Shown here piece after piece: positions 40,501 through 53,097 of a stretch of 64,000 bases of DNA (position 1 is the first letter of the stretch; each line of letters opens with the position of its first letter). The notes beneath the pieces are model-generated. The model searched no databases. It saw only the letters and a program-made list of their open reading frames with translations, and was not told where the DNA came from. The DNA comes from Symsagittifera roscoffensis (lineage: Eukaryota; Xenacoelomorpha; Acoela; Convolutidae): the NCBI RefSeq assembly GCF_963678635.1, contig NC_087068.1, positions 41,251,649-41,315,648 on the forward strand, read 5' to 3'. The position numbers and the translations under genes are program-made.

Positions 40501-42267
40501 TATTGGACTTCTTCTTCGTAAAGCCAAAACAGTAAAGTATTGGCAATGCTGCGCACATGAACACACTTCTATGCAAGAAACTTTTCATGTGTACAAAAGC
40601 GGACTCGATTAAGTTCGAAAAAAAGTCAAAAAATCTGATTTTCTAGAAGAATGCACACAAGGACGCAACAAAAGCAGCCGGAGGATCAAGCTAATCACAA
40701 ACGTCACTACTTTTGCTGCTGTACTAAAAAACCTTCGAATGGGTTTTAAAAATCTGTGTTACCGGCAATACATTTTAAAATCATTTTGTCAATTATCTTT
40801 TATCAAACAACGAGAAGTATCAATTAAGTCTCTTCCGAGCATTGCAAAATATATGAACTGACACAGCGATCATAATTCCCTTAAATCCGGATAAATTTTT
40901 TACGAAAACTAGTCATCATCCCAAAAATTTAAAAGAGTTGCCATTGATGGTTTACCTCTAGTCGATGAAATAATTGAACGCACAAGTTCATATAAAAATT
41001 TGACTTTCAGGTTGCAGAATAAATGGCAAGAATTCGCTCGTAAAATTAGTGGAAGGTTTGGAGAAACAGCCAAACTATTGCAGTTCAAAATTCATTTCAT
41101 TCATACAATTGAATTAGATAGTTTTTCTACGCAGTTTTCTTGCCCGAGCTGTGTCAACTTCTTCAACAGCTCAGACAGTTTAAACTGACATTTTTTTTGC
41201 GTTTTAACAAGTCGAGTGCGATCCATTTAACCAAAGAATGTGTATGCACTTCGGGAAACGCAATATGAAAAACTGAGAGGATTCAAAAATCCTGTGTCGA
41301 AATTTTCGAGAAAAACTATTTTAAATGTTGGAACGATACAATCGTCCTGTTTCTAAAAATTAATAACATTTCAACAGTCAAGCCAATTTCAATCTTTAGT
41401 CATTATGTGTTTCAACAGACAAATTGAAAGCCACCCAAACGACAACTTGAATTGAAAAATTTCTTCTAATTTCTCTATCACAATCATCAAACCTGGTTAT
41501 TGAACCAATTTTCCTCTGAAAAACAACCCACAGTATTGGTGTATTGAGAATGTTTTTAATGTTAGACTTTTATTTGAAGTCTAGTTGCTTATTATGTAGA
41601 GTGAGCTCAAATTAGGTAGCTCAAGTAAATATTAAAGTGCAAACTAAGGAGAAAATGAAACAAAAAAAAACATTTCTAGAATTGAAAAAAAAATTGAAAT
41701 CATCGAACTGAAAATTTTAAGCGTAGAGGCGATTGCATAAAGACACAGAAGAGCTTTTATGTCAACTTAGGTTTTGAGAAGGCAGAAAAATTAGCTAATT
41801 GTTTTGAAAAAAATCTGAAAAAAAAAATTTGAAAAAATTTGATTAAGTTCTATCTGAATCCTTACCAAATCAATTATACAGAAGCCGAAACAAGGGTTAG
41901 CAAAAAGACCAACGCTTTCACATCCTTTTAACTTGGAAACCCATTATTCTCGGTATCATGCCGTTTTTTGGTAGAGCATCATATTTAGACTCTTTTCTCA
42001 TAGCATATAAGACAATTGAGTCACAAAATATTTTTCCTCGAGAACTTCAACAGGGTGGGCAGACGCGAGAATAGAACTTATTTCCCAGTGAAGTTTTTTT
42101 CAGTTAACTGGGAAACGGTAATTTCTTGATAATGGACGGTCTAGAGGAATATCAGAAATTGAGATTAACTGGATTTCATGAGCAACAAGCAGTACAAGCT
42201 GTTCCAATCAAAACAGTACCGGCATCTGGATTGGAGTATTACTAATACTTTTATGAAGTTTGACAGA

Positions 42268-43357
42268 AAACGGTAATGACTACATTTGAAGGAAGGTTTT
42301 TGCAGTAGTAAGACATTAAATATGTCGCTCTAACACTTAAAACAAGGCAAAAAAATTGTTCAACTCTTGTCAGAAACTTTTGATTTGATAAAATTTAAAT
42401 GTATTTTTCCAAATATGGCAAATAGTTGGCACAAATCATCCTCTGAGAAATCTACTAGTTATGCGAAAAGGATAAAGAGTTCTTCGAGAAAATATAGAAG
42501 ACATGACGGATGGATCATCAGTTTTGTTCATGCTAAAATTTTTATTGGACGAAATATTTATCAGGGATTCATCAAATATCTGCAAATATCTGCTGAATTG
42601 ATGCGAGCCAGCTGTAATGCTATTCAAAATGTCAATATATGCCTATAAGATTGTACATGAAAAAAAATTTGATTCAATTGTGCAAAACTTCAAAACTGGG
42701 CTTAGCAGATCTCCAACTTTCATTTCCATCAGATGGTCATGTCTTTTTTTGCAAGAAACCAGACCAGTTTTAAAAAATGATGGGAAATTTGGCAAATCTG
42801 GGAACCAAAATTAAAAAAAGGATTCAAGGTAGATGAAAACAGCGCACACTGTAAAATAGTGTTTTAATGTATGGGATGCTATTACCAGTCTTGTCACTGT
42901 CACTGTCAAGAAACTGTACTATCATTGAAAGATGGTGATAACGAGGGAAGAAACAAAATAAGCGAGAGATTAATGATTTGAGACCGGAACGAGTTCGCAA
43001 AAAAGAATACAATAGCGGAAAATAGGAGGAAAAGCGAGTAGTGAAAAAATTTACAAACTAACGAAAAAAACTACGAATCATCTCCAAACCATTCTCCCCT
43101 CAAAAAATTTCTCTGCCAAACTTTTTTTGGTAAAAAAAAAGAGATGGCTCACTTTATGCTAATGTTCAATTGGAATAAGAAATTAGATGAAACGATATCG
43201 GTTAATATGTGCAAATTCATGCAACTGAAAGTAATCTTCTTACCCAGCCCCAGAAAATGCTGCTGTATAGCTCAGAAAAGAAAACGGTTCTATCACTACT
43301 ACTCTCTTCAATTTCTATGTAGAACTCTGATTGCAGTGCTAGAGTTGATGAAAAGGG
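42268..43357. repeat. 1.09-kb tandem duplication, copy 1
   Basis: Starts at 'gactacatttgaaggaaggt' and is followed immediately by a second copy with high identity (only scattered substitutions and A-run length changes). It contains a short Lys-rich frame but no recognisable protein. Copy 1 ends near 'gagttgatgaaaag'. Confidence 0.8.
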
Positions 43358-44440
43358 AAAAGACTACATTTGAAGGAAGGTTTTTGCAGTAGTAAGACAT
43401 TAAATATGTCGCTCTAACACTTAAAACAAGGCAAAAAATTGGTTCAACTCTTGTCAAAAACTTTTGATTTGATAAAACTTAAATGTATTTTTCCAAATAT
43501 GACAAATAGTTGGCACAAATCATCCTCTGAGAAATCTACTAATTATGCGAAAAGGATAAAGAGTTCTTCGAGAAAAGTATAGAAGACATGACGGATGAAT
43601 CATCAGTTTTGTTCATGCTAAAATTTTTATTGGACGAAATATTTATCAGGGATTCATCAAATATCTGCAAATATCTGCTGAATTGATGCGAGCCAGCTGT
43701 AATGCTATTCAAAATGTCAATATATGCCTATAAGATTGTACATGAAAAAAAAATTGATGCAAATGTGCAAAACTTCAAAACTGGGCTTAGCAGATCTCCA
43801 ACTTTCATTTCCATCAGATGGTCATGTCTTTTTTTTGCAAGAAACCAGACCAGTTTTAAAAAATAATGGGAAATATGGCAAATCTGGAAAACAAAATTAA
43901 AAAAAGGATTCAAGGTAGATGAAAACTGAGCTGACTGTAAAATAGTGTTTTATTGTATGGGATGATGTTACCAATCTTGTCACTGTCACTGTCAAGAAAC
44001 TGTACCATCATTGAGTGATGGCGATAACGAGGGAAGAAACAAAATAAGCAAGAGATTAATGATTTGAGACCGGAACGAATTCGCAAAAAAATTACAAAAG
44101 CGAAATTTAGGAGGAAATGCGAGTGGTGAAAAAATTTACAAACTAGCGAAAAAAACTAGGAATCATCTCCAAACCATTCTCCCCTCAAAAAAAATTTTCT
44201 CTTTCAAATCTTTTTTGGTAAAAAGAGAGATGGCTCATTTTATACTTTGTTCAATTGGAAAAAGAAATTAGATGAAACGATATCGGTTAACATGTGCAAA
44301 TTCATGCAACTGAAAGTAATCTTCTTACCCAGCCCCAGAAAATGCTGCTGTATAGCTCAGAAAAGAAAACGGTTCCATCACTACTACTCTCTTTAATTTC
44401 TATGTAGAACTCTGATTGCAGTGCTAGAGTTGACGCAGAG
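43358..44440. repeat. 1.09-kb tandem duplication, copy 2
   Basis: Second unit, starting again at 'gactacatttgaaggaaggt' and ending near 'gctagagttgacgcagag'. The high identity shows a duplication much younger than the surrounding inverted-repeat element. Confidence 0.8.
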
Positions 44441-45064
44441 ACTATGAAACTTTTACATAATTCATCTTAAATTTACCAGATAATGGATAGATTGACACAT
44501 ACGATCACAAAATTTTTAAATAACGAAAAAACTCGCAAATCAGTTTTTGTACTCTCTTGAAACGACTGAACTCTGTACGGAAAAGCTTGCTCAAGATTGC
44601 GCTACCAAAGTCATCAATTGTGCACGGAGAACCCATAACTCTCGGTTTTTTCTACTTTGCAAAATATAGAGCCGAGAATTCTGGAGGTTTACTACAGTTT
44701 TTTTGACATATTTTGTGATGTAATTAAATGTAAGGCACTGCAAATGGATACAGAAATGCTGTTTTTAGCCTCACTGAGTAAAACTTGTTTTGTTAAGTTC
44801 GTTCAAACAGCAGAGTCTCATTTAAAGCAGATTCAAAGTTGTTTTTCCACGAACAAATTGTAGCAATCACCAAAACACAATTAACGAGAGGCTAGGTTGC
44901 TTACAAAAAACTTTAGGTGTACGGAAATGCCTTGTTTATGAGGCAAGACTGGTTGCTGCTATGAGAACAAATCAAACAACAAATTTTTACAGCAATTGAT
45001 TGAATTAAAAAGACTTGAGGAATCCGGAAATGATTTTATGGCAAATACAGAAATAACTCTACCA

Positions 45065-45363
45065 TAGTTTCAGGTATATAAAACAATAGTCAAAACATAG
45101 CTATTGCATTTCTCAAGTCTTAGGAGTTTCATTGGATAAACGCATTTTTCGAGAAATTTTTTAAAACTTACCACCTTACTATCTCAACTCATATATTATT
45201 ACATGGCAAACTTTTTATCTATCTTAATACATTGAGGACTTATCCCTATTTTAGAACATTGCCTGAAGATCGGATGTTCTATTCCCCATCTTAGTACAAG
45301 TGGGTTCGCAGGCACCATAACCCCCACCCCTCCACCTCTGGTTGCCTCACTCTTCTATTACTC
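45065..45363 (-). repeat. Right terminal inverted repeat
   Basis: Reverse-complement partner of 34283-34580. The 'cccccacccctccacc' insertion near 45330 is longer than in the left copy. Confidence 0.55.
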
Positions 45364-45689
45364 ATAAATAACCAAAGTTGTGTGTTGGAAAACCAGTTTT
45401 ACTCAACCAAAAGTTATTTGAATTCCCTAAACTATTTTCAAGTGATTGTTTATATTCAGTTGTTTTATGATCGTCTAATTTTATTGTCGTCCATATTTTC
45501 CTACCAGATGCAGAAAAAATCACCGAAAGTGAAAAGCAGTTTATACTCCTGAACTATTTTGGAAGTGCAAAACATATGACAGGTAGCAACATGGATACAT
45601 AGATGAATAAATTTACGATGCTTTAGTCATTCTAGCTAGCTTTTATTTGCTCGCAGTCTAACCTAGTTTTTCACTCACAATATTTTTAG

Positions 45690-45902
45690 GACCTTTTATC
45701 CTTGAGGGAAAGAACCAATATACGAGCTGTACAGCTCATCACGGCAAACCGCTGTTGTGCCCCTGTTTAAGAACCACACATTCATTTTTTGGTTATTTTT
45801 CTGGACTGGGTAATGTTGCCTCACCCTCAAGCAAAGAGCACGGATCATGGTGGGAATCAAACATCCGACCTTTCGATTAACCACTTCGCCACCGCTCTCC
45901 AA
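45690..45902 (-). mobile_element. tRNA-derived SINE
   Basis: Read on the minus strand from 45902, the sequence begins GGAGAGCGGTGGCGAAGTGG. It contains a perfect RNA polymerase III A box TGGCGAAGTGG (45881-45891 complement) and, 25 nt on, a B box near GTTTGATTCCC (45851-45861 complement). The tRNA-like head is followed by an unrelated body of about 150 nt. It is not a functional tRNA because the cloverleaf does not close. A decayed relative lies at 27712-27815. Confidence 0.6.
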
Positions 45903-46330
45903 TCAACTATCGGTGAATCACAATCACTTTCTTTCCCGGAGTTCTTTTCCAGCTCCTGTCTCCCTTTGATTTTTTTAAAAAACGATTCGCAAAAGCTTGT
46001 TTTAAATGACTTCTGTTTATGTTTAAGCTGCAATAAAACGTTTCATCGTGATTAAATAGACATTCCTAATTTCCTATTAATTTTATACAAATTTGCCGTC
46101 TTAACAACTTTAAGAGAATTCTGTTATACTTTTAAGAAGGGTTTGGGAAACTGAAAAAGAAGTGCATTTAATTTTGCATCAAGTATCGGTTTGTTATAAG
46201 TGCTGAAAACAAAAACGAGGGCCAGATTAAGTCAAAAATTTTGTAAATTAATGACATATTGTGAAGTTAGCTGTGCAACTAAGCTAAAACGAGGTTTTCA
46301 ATTTTTTGTACACTGAAAAGTCTTGCATAC

Positions 46331-46528
46331 GCGAGTTACGTCATCGTCTCCTATGATGTTATCGGATTGGTCGTACTCACTGTGTTTTTTCACATAGTCT
46401 CGGAGGTGCTCTTGGATGAAAATGCTGTCCAATCTACCCAGTGCTTCTCTGAAAAGCTTCGAAAACCCGATCGGATAATTAGGAACATTAGGATATGCTG
46501 ATATGAATCCACCAGGTAGTCGAAGTAC
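46331..46528 (-). CDS. Putative host-gene exon (66 codons)
   Basis: Acceptor TTTCTATAG before 46528 and donor CGC|GTATGC after 46331, both phase 0. The peptide (LPGGFISAYPNVPNYPIGF... LFREALGRLDSIFIQEHLR...) has a protein-like composition, with a Pro/Tyr/Asn-rich start and an amphipathic helical part. Directly upstream, a 33-bp tandem duplication (46539-46604) reads as a Pro-rich peptide in a different frame, so the exon start is uncertain and a frame slip is possible. Alternative donors exist, including GTGAGT at the 'cacagtgagt' site. Confidence 0.45.
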
Positions 46529-46538
46529 CTATAGAAAT

Positions 46539-46604
46539 GGGTAGTGCTGGCATTATATCTGCTGGTAAAACGGGTAGTGCTGGCATTATATCTGCTGGTA
46601 TTTC
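46539..46604. repeat. 33-bp tandem duplication
   Basis: Two exact or near-exact units of 'gggtagtgctggcattatat' plus 'ctgctggtaaaac'. The unit length is a multiple of three. Confidence 0.85.
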
Positions 46605-47450
46605 CGGTAAAAGCATGGAAAAAAACTCCTCGTATCTGGGCGGATGTACCGCGACTGTCGTTTAAGTCTTCGAAGTGAAATTTTACCAACAAAATTGACC
46701 AAACTCGTGATTTTTTCTGTATTTAATTAGTTTTCTGAAAGATGAGTTTTCCCTGAGTTTATAAAGCTTATCAAGGTACCATTTAAATCATAATAAATTC
46801 GATTTTTTTTTCTTCAAAAAACGCCAAAATTCATGTTATTATTACTACTGCTCGTTTTTATAGATTATGATTTTTGTAGAATTGCGAATATAAAATTCAA
46901 ATAAGGGCGAGGGCGTTAGTGAGAAAGGGAGTGAAAGCACGAAGCGGTTAGAAATTAAATGTGCTTAATAGTGTTTTTTTTTCTCAATAGCGACTGTACC
47001 AAATAAAACTTGAAGAGAGTTAAGTGTGGTACAATAATAAAATCTAACAGAGGTGAATCGGATTCAAAAAGTTCGAAAGAATGATTTCAATGACTTGAAA
47101 AACGAATCAAAAACTTAATCCCTATAATTTACCTCCCCCAATTCACTTCTACATTTTTAACCTTATTTTAGCTATCAAGTTTTTTCAGTCCTAAATTTTT
47201 TCACCTGATTCATTCAAATCGAGTTTGTTTTATCATAAACTAAAAATTGTTTATAATAAAAAAGTATAATTAAAAAAAATTATTTTTGATTTTTTTTTTC
47301 TGAGAATCATTGTGGTCGGAACATTGTGTGATACTTGTGCAGCAATCGATTAACCTTCTTAATTTATCTGAGCTTAATCGCTGTCGATTTTAAAATCTTT
47401 TAATTCCTGGGCCACTGGAATGGTAAACATAGTTTTAATTTAAAACCTAC

Positions 47451-47602
47451 CGTTTGTTGTCCTGAAAGTCCGGCAATGAAATCAGCATGTGACAAATAGA
47501 AGCTCCCTCCCATCACTGCAAAGCAGAATTCTTCACTCTCAGAGTCCGTCACAAACTGAGTCGTTTGATAATAATGATCTTGATGAATTTCTCTTGGGAT
47601 TT
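47451..47602 (-). CDS. Putative host-gene exon (50 codons)
   Basis: Minus-strand exon with acceptor CTTTTTAG before 47602 and donor ACG|GTAGGT after 47451. It enters with two leftover bases and leaves in phase 0, matching the phase 0 acceptor of the exon at 46528. The only open frame gives a convincing peptide (REIHQDHYYQTTQFVTDSES, then EEFCFAVMGGSFYLSHADF). Domain not recognised. Confidence 0.55.
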
Positions 47603-48073
47603 CTAAAAAGTTCAGAATAGATGTTATTATATTAACTTTGTTTTATTTAAAAAAAAACAAATGACACAATCACATACTTCTCGCGAAATTTTGGATTAAA
47701 TTTCAGTGGAATTAGATTCGGAGCTCTATAAGCCATCAGCTGATCGGCAATACAAAATCCTGAACTTTTTAACCTATTTATCAGTATCGAGAAAATGGTT
47801 TTTGATTTTTTTGATTTTTCTTGAACTGAAAAACTAAATCAAAAACGAAATGAAATCAATCAAAACGCCATAAATTTCGTGTCGACAAAAATTATGACGT
47901 TCACCCTAAAAGGGAAAGGGAAAGGGAAAGAAGGGTCCATTTTTCTGATAGTGGCTCAAGAAATGCGAAGCGTTTTGAACTATTTTGTTTCTGATTTTAC
48001 TTTTTCTCTCGATATTCGATTCAGCTTGTTAACAGCTATTGGTTTGCCAATTTTTTTTCCTGAGCAATCAGAA

Positions 48074-48208
48074 TCAACTCTCGCGCCCGGTCAAGAATGG
48101 AACAGAGAATTCCGAAACAATCACACTGCTGAATGTCAGAATCCGAAGGTTGTAATAATAAAAAGGAGACCCATTCCACTTGGTCGAGGTCCCGCTGAAT
48201 TGAGTTTT
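48074..48208 (-). CDS. Putative host-gene exon or terminal exon (44 codons)
   Basis: On the minus strand, after the acceptor TTTCTCTAG before 48208, the frame KTQFSGTSTKWNGSPFYYYN stays open to TGA at 48074. Composition and splice signal suggest coding sequence. A weak internal donor (A|GTGTGA) has the phase needed for the exon at 47602. The plus-strand frame at 47879-48265 covers the same DNA and is probably a shadow. Confidence 0.4.
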   Translation of the reverse strand, partial: KTQFSGTSTKWNGSPFYYYNLRILTFSSVIVSEFSVPFLTGRES

Positions 48209-48809
48209 CTAGAGAAAAAAAAAGAAAAACAGGACCTTCTATGTTCCAGTTTACGCACTGTTTAAAGTAGTCTATTCAACCTAAGTGCGAACATGTTCGT
48301 TCTAAAAAATGGGCCACCTAAGCACAAAATTTTGAAAGATAATCGAAAAATTGACCTTTTAGTGAAAGTCCTAGGTCTGCCCATTTCAGGGCGGTTGATG
48401 CATCAGGTTTTTTTAAACAACGCTTAATGCATTCTACGCAAGCTAGAACCTACACGATCATCATACTGATTTGCCCCCTCTTACCTTTAGGAAAACTCTC
48501 AAACGAGAATTCTGTACAAAATTATCTTTTTCGACTCGGTATTCATGGGATCAATTGATTTGTAATTTTACGTATATTTTTGTTGACAAAAATGTTGAAA
48601 AAACTGATGAAAGACACTATGGTTTGCGCATATCAAGTTTCTTGAGTGTAAATAAACTTTGCTTTTATAATCTATAAACTTATAATTTTTTCGAATCTAT
48701 GCTATAATGCAAAATCATCCCTCTACAGAATCCATATTGCGTGACAAAATCCCGTATAGTTGATACCGTGACATATGTTATTAGTTATAGGTGATAATTA
48801 CTGGAATTG

Positions 48810-49024
48810 ATATCCGTATGGAGTCGCCCTCCAATGTGTATTTATACTGAGTCCTAATCCCAAGTAATAACGAGGTGCGATCATTGTTAATCAACTGTAT
48901 TATGAATCACAATAAGGCGACAATGAACTCGCGCATAACTTGACATGTCTACGTTGGTTTTGGCGTGCCGTGAAGGTCACCTTATACAGATAGTCTTCAA
49001 AAAACCTAGTATAGCATTCTTACA
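48810..49024 (-). repeat. LTR of decayed Gypsy element (3' in element orientation)
   Basis: Diverged direct repeat of 54575-54825. The many substitutions and an indel show an old insertion. Confidence 0.75.
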
Positions 49025-49555
49025 TATAATAACATAACACGAAATAATAAGATGTATAAGACCTCCCCAATTGCAGCAAACTTCATTTTTTAGGGGTTGG
49101 TGACTTGTTGGTTGCCTGCACCAGCTGGTTCTTTTTCCCGGTGTCTCTCTGCTGTTTTGTTTTTGGTCTTTTTCTTTTACTCGAGGTGATCTTTTTCTCT
49201 TGCCTAACCAATGTTTCCTTGATCATTGGATGATGTGGTGCCTCCTGGTTCTCTATGTCTAAAAACTGGTAGCTTTTTTTTGCTTTGCAGACTTTTTTGC
49301 TTTGAAGTCACTTAGTTGTGTTGGCTTGCAGTTACCATAATATTTTGGGTTAGGTACAAAAGCGAATCCAATTGTTGCTTCCCGAATGGTTGTACCCACG
49401 CAGTGTGTGGTGTGTTTGTAATTTTTTTCATTCTTGTATTTTGTATATTGAATGAATATGTTTGATATCCTCCTTTTTGTGCTATTTCAACAGTTTCTTG
49501 CGCTACCTGCCTAATTTTTTCTTTTCTCTTTTTATCCAGTGTTTTTTCTTCCCTT

Positions 49556-50830
49556 TTATCTTATTCTGAATGCCAGATTCCAGTTGTTAGTCCCTGCGCC
49601 ATGTTGCGAACCTTGTTCTTCCGCCATGTCGCGGTCGAAATTGATGATCTCGGGGTGTTTTTCTCTGAGCTCTCTCCGTTTTATCATTTTTTCGTCCTCT
49701 GACCAAGCGCTCATGCCATGCATCTGCTCTGGTGTCTGGTGTAAGTGGAGAGGTCTCACCAGTCTCTTTTGGTCTTAGCAATTAGCTAATTTTACTTTTT
49801 CCAACTCAATTTTTTTGATTGCTCGTTGTGGCTACGTTTGATGTTATGGTATTTGGTCTCCTCCTCAGGTGCATTTCGAACAGTGACTTTCCCTGAATGC
49901 GGTGTTCTTCTTATAGTTTTTATTAACTCCGCGACATCTGATGCCAATTTTGAAGGTTTCTTTCTTGGATCTTTTCTCATTACCCCTAACCGAGTTCTAA
50001 ATGTTTGAATATGACTTTCCACGACTTTATAGCTGTATGATCGTCTACTGGTGCAAAAAGGAGCTTTATGTTGTTGTCTTTTCAATACAGTTGGAATGTT
50101 TTAAGCTCCTATTGCTTGTCGCTTTCTATTTGTCGACTTGGTCGCACCTTACTCGTCTTGGTACTCTGTTGTTCATCATGATGTATCTTTGCACGAATTT
50201 TGTTGCGGTGTCAGCTGTGGTTTTTGTTATTACTTTCGTGATTGAGTATTCTAAAAAGCGATCTTTTGCCACTAGTATATATGCATCTTTGTTTAATTCT
50301 CGTGGCATACGGCTGTGAAATCTAGTTGCACCTCCTCAGTTGACTCTACCACTTTTTCTAATACTGAATGATGCTTCTTTTCCTAATACCACTTTAGGGT
50401 TTTTAGCTTGCTCCGGCATTGTTTGGAATTCCGCTTCATTGCTATAATTCCTCTATGGATATGCAGGAACCAGTTATCCTGTACAGTAATCAGCATCGAG
50501 ACCGTCACGTGGTGCATGAGTTGGATACTCTCCAACACAGTGTGTTGTCGTAATTGGGTTGGTATTTTCACTCGGTCGTCGATGACTATCCATTCCTCAC
50601 GCACGCAGCGTTGAATCTCTGTGATAAATGGTACCCTGTGTCACAGAGCTTTGGAGTATATCCTGCGTACCGAGGGCAAACATCAGTTGTTGGGTGTCAA
50701 TCTCTTCGTGGTGCTGGCGAGAAACAAATATCTCTTGTTCGATGGGTGTTAAGTCTAAAATTCCCCTGTTTGAGTTTAGATGCTTTTTGTTTTTTTTCTT
50801 CGCGAGTGCGCTGCTGTTCTGGTATCTCAA
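49556..50830 (-). pseudogene. pol: Integrase remnant
   Basis: In minus-strand order it contains a spacer, then a zinc-domain remnant (HVTVSMLITVQDNWFLHIHR, then KQC). A core fragment (YILVAKDRFLEYSITKVITK, then RVRCDQ with the second Asp) and a basic tail follow. The first His and the final Glu are not in one open frame, so it is inactive. Confidence 0.7.
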
Positions 50831-51488
50831 CTCTTACTTTGATACCTTGCTGGTTTTTGTGGTTCGTTGTTTTGTTGCTGTGTCCATCAAGGCCAAGATG
50901 ATCTTTTTGTATTTTCCCCTGCTCGGGCCTGGTATGCTGCTTTTTGCTTCTCTGTTTCGTCCTTCTTGGATACACTTTTCACATTTCTTTACTGTTTCCC
51001 TCTTTTGATAGGATGTGCTTTTTATTGGGTTGTTTGCGTCTCTTTTTTTTTTCTTCTTTTTCTCGATGTTCCGCCTTTGCTATGATGTGTTTGCGGTCTC
51101 TTTTATTTGTTGTCGGGCACATCTTCTGGTTCTTGAGCTTTCATTGATCTGAATGAAAATGTTGTCACTGTATAGTGTTTTATCCCCACCCACAACCTGA
51201 TTTTCTTCTCAATCTGCCTTGTTAGGTTTGTCCAGTTGGTCGTTGTGTTTTGATGTTGTATCCATTGTTTCTTCAAATTTTGAGCCTGTGTCTCGTTGTG
51301 TAAAAAGAATATTTTGCTTTAGTTGTTTTTCTTGAGTTTGAACTCCTAATTCTTTTGTTTTAAAGAGATTTGGATGCCACTCTTTTTGTTCTGCGTTTAG
51401 GACGTAGTCATTTTGTCTAACTCTATTTTTTTTTCGGCTGAAAATCTTTTTTGTTGCGCTCGTTTCCTATTGGCTAACTCGTTTAGCA

Positions 51489-51722
51489 CTATACGCCCAA
51501 ACCTTCAAGCTTTGGAACAAACGCGGTAACTCGGGCCACCATGAGTTCCTCAGTGTATTTAGATGCCGGTAGCGTCAGGCTGACTGGATTTCTTGACAAT
51601 TTGTCATTTGATACCATCTTTGATCCCGCCAAATGCTTGATATCAAAAATGAAGGGTAATAATATGTCAATCCATCTGGTTAGCCTGACTTGAATTGTCT
51701 TCCACTTCTCTGAAGCATTCAA
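51489..51722 (-). pseudogene. pol: RNase H remnant
   Basis: RLTRWIDILLPFIFDIKHLA followed by GSKMVSNDKLSRNPV corresponds to the C-terminal RNase H motif of Gypsy elements (R..RW...L..F.F.I.H..G.....D.LSR). Only this end is preserved as an open frame. Confidence 0.8.
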
Positions 51723-51953
51723 TGCGCTTAAAAGGGCTTGGTTTTCACTATTGATAGAAAATGCTTTGCCATTAGGTAATAAATTTTATGTCCGATGAAC
51801 CAAACAACTCCTAATGATACAAATTCAGTGGTAGTGTACTTTTCTTCAAGTGAATTCAATTATCAAAAAGTTAGCGCCCATCCTTCAAAAAAACATAATT
51901 TTGTTCTATTGCTGCCGCCTCTAATCTTGTAATTGAAGCTTCGCACGCCACTC

Positions 51954-53097
51954 TTATGTCCAAGTTTTGATCAAAATGTATAAATTCTGTAAGTTTTGCG
52001 ACCTTTTTGTTAATTTCTTATACATTTTTTCGTGCATCGAGCCAGTTGAAGTTATGTTCATCAGTGTTTTAGTAAAGGTCCTATTCTCCTCTGCCAGATT
52101 AGGGATGTTCTTTGTAAAGTGCTTAAAGGAACCCATGAATCTTCTCAATAGTTTATATGTTTTAAGCGCTTTCAGATTTTCGATGGCTTCCATATTAATA
52201 ACTTATTCTTCGGCGGTTACAGTAAACCCCAGCCATACAAATAAATTGCAAGCTAAGTTGCACTTATGTCCCGAAGCTGCCAAATTTTCTTCGCTTAATC
52301 GATCTAAGATGGGTTTCAGCGCCATTTGGTGTTTTTTCCCTGTGAAACTACTAGACTGTTGTCAAGAAAATGCTTTTTGTCCGTTTTTTTGTTAAGTCGA
52401 TAGGCTTTTGGAATTGGGCTGACATATCCATCAGTCGTTGAAATCCTCTTTGAAATTGGTACAAGCCTGTTGCTCTTCCTCCGACCAAGCTGAATTTCCT
52501 TTGTTCTTTTCTCTTCTGATCGAGGCGTAGTTGTGTGCATGCTTATCTTAAATCGATTGTCCAAAAGAATATTGCCCAGGTGTTATCGATTGCCCAGGTG
52601 TTTTGATTGCTTTTGTGCTTGTGTTATCCAGAAGTAATTTGATATTGGGTTTCTGGTTTTTCTTTTTTTGAATGTGTTTTCATTTTTTGATTTGTTTAGA
52701 ATCTGGCGACAGTTTAATTGGCCAATTTTTCTCTACGGTGATGACAATAGGGCTGATAAACTGTTGTTTGTCGCTAATTTTGTATAGTTTTTTCACGTGA
52801 TCTTCATCATTATTTTTGTTAGTTTTTCTCTCTACTTTTTCTTGCAGGTAGATGGGGACTCACATTCCATTTTGTTTTTACCACGTGATTTCTCGACATC
52901 CAAAATCGTGTACATAGTTCTTTGTAGTAATCTTTGACCCAATCTGTTATTTCAGGATCTGATTTGTTGTGACCTTCAATATTCAAAATCGATTGGTGGT
53001 CTGGCTTTTGATCCCTCTTGGTGGAAGGATTTTCCGACCAACAATGTTTGCCCTTTGGCCTCCTACCACGATAATGGGTGCTGATTTGACTGTTCAC
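51954..53097 (-). pseudogene. pol: Reverse transcriptase remnant
   Basis: Fragments on the minus strand include SPHLPARKSREKN (entry to RT), a middle part with LVPISKRISTTDGYVSPIPK, and the connection segment with LLRRFMGSFKHFTKNIPNLA at 52193-51954, typical of the Gypsy thumb region. Stops and frame changes interrupt it, and the YxDD region is not readable in one frame. Confidence 0.7.

Larger units (their letters stand above)
34283..45363. mobile_element. Inverted-repeat-bounded region, Polinton/Maverick-like candidate
   Basis: The left end (34283-34580, beginning AGTAATAGAAGAATGAGGC) and the right end (45065-45363, ending GCCTCACTCTTCTATTACT) are diverged inverted copies of about 300 bp. 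The match continues through 'ggtgcctgcgaa', 'taagatgaaaagttt'-like and 'atagctatgctttgacta' blocks. The 6 bp outside the ends, aataaa on the left and cataaa on the right, fit a 6-bp target duplication with one change. Ends starting AGT, a 6-bp duplication and large size fit Polintons. However, I could not identify polymerase, integrase or capsid genes in the decayed interior. A foldback element or an inverted duplication is the alternative. Confidence 0.45.

Noticed and set aside
47879-48265. Plus-strand 128-residue ORF
   Set aside because: Low-complexity start (GKGKGKE) over an 'aaaggg' repeat; the minus strand has a splice acceptor and a more protein-like frame.
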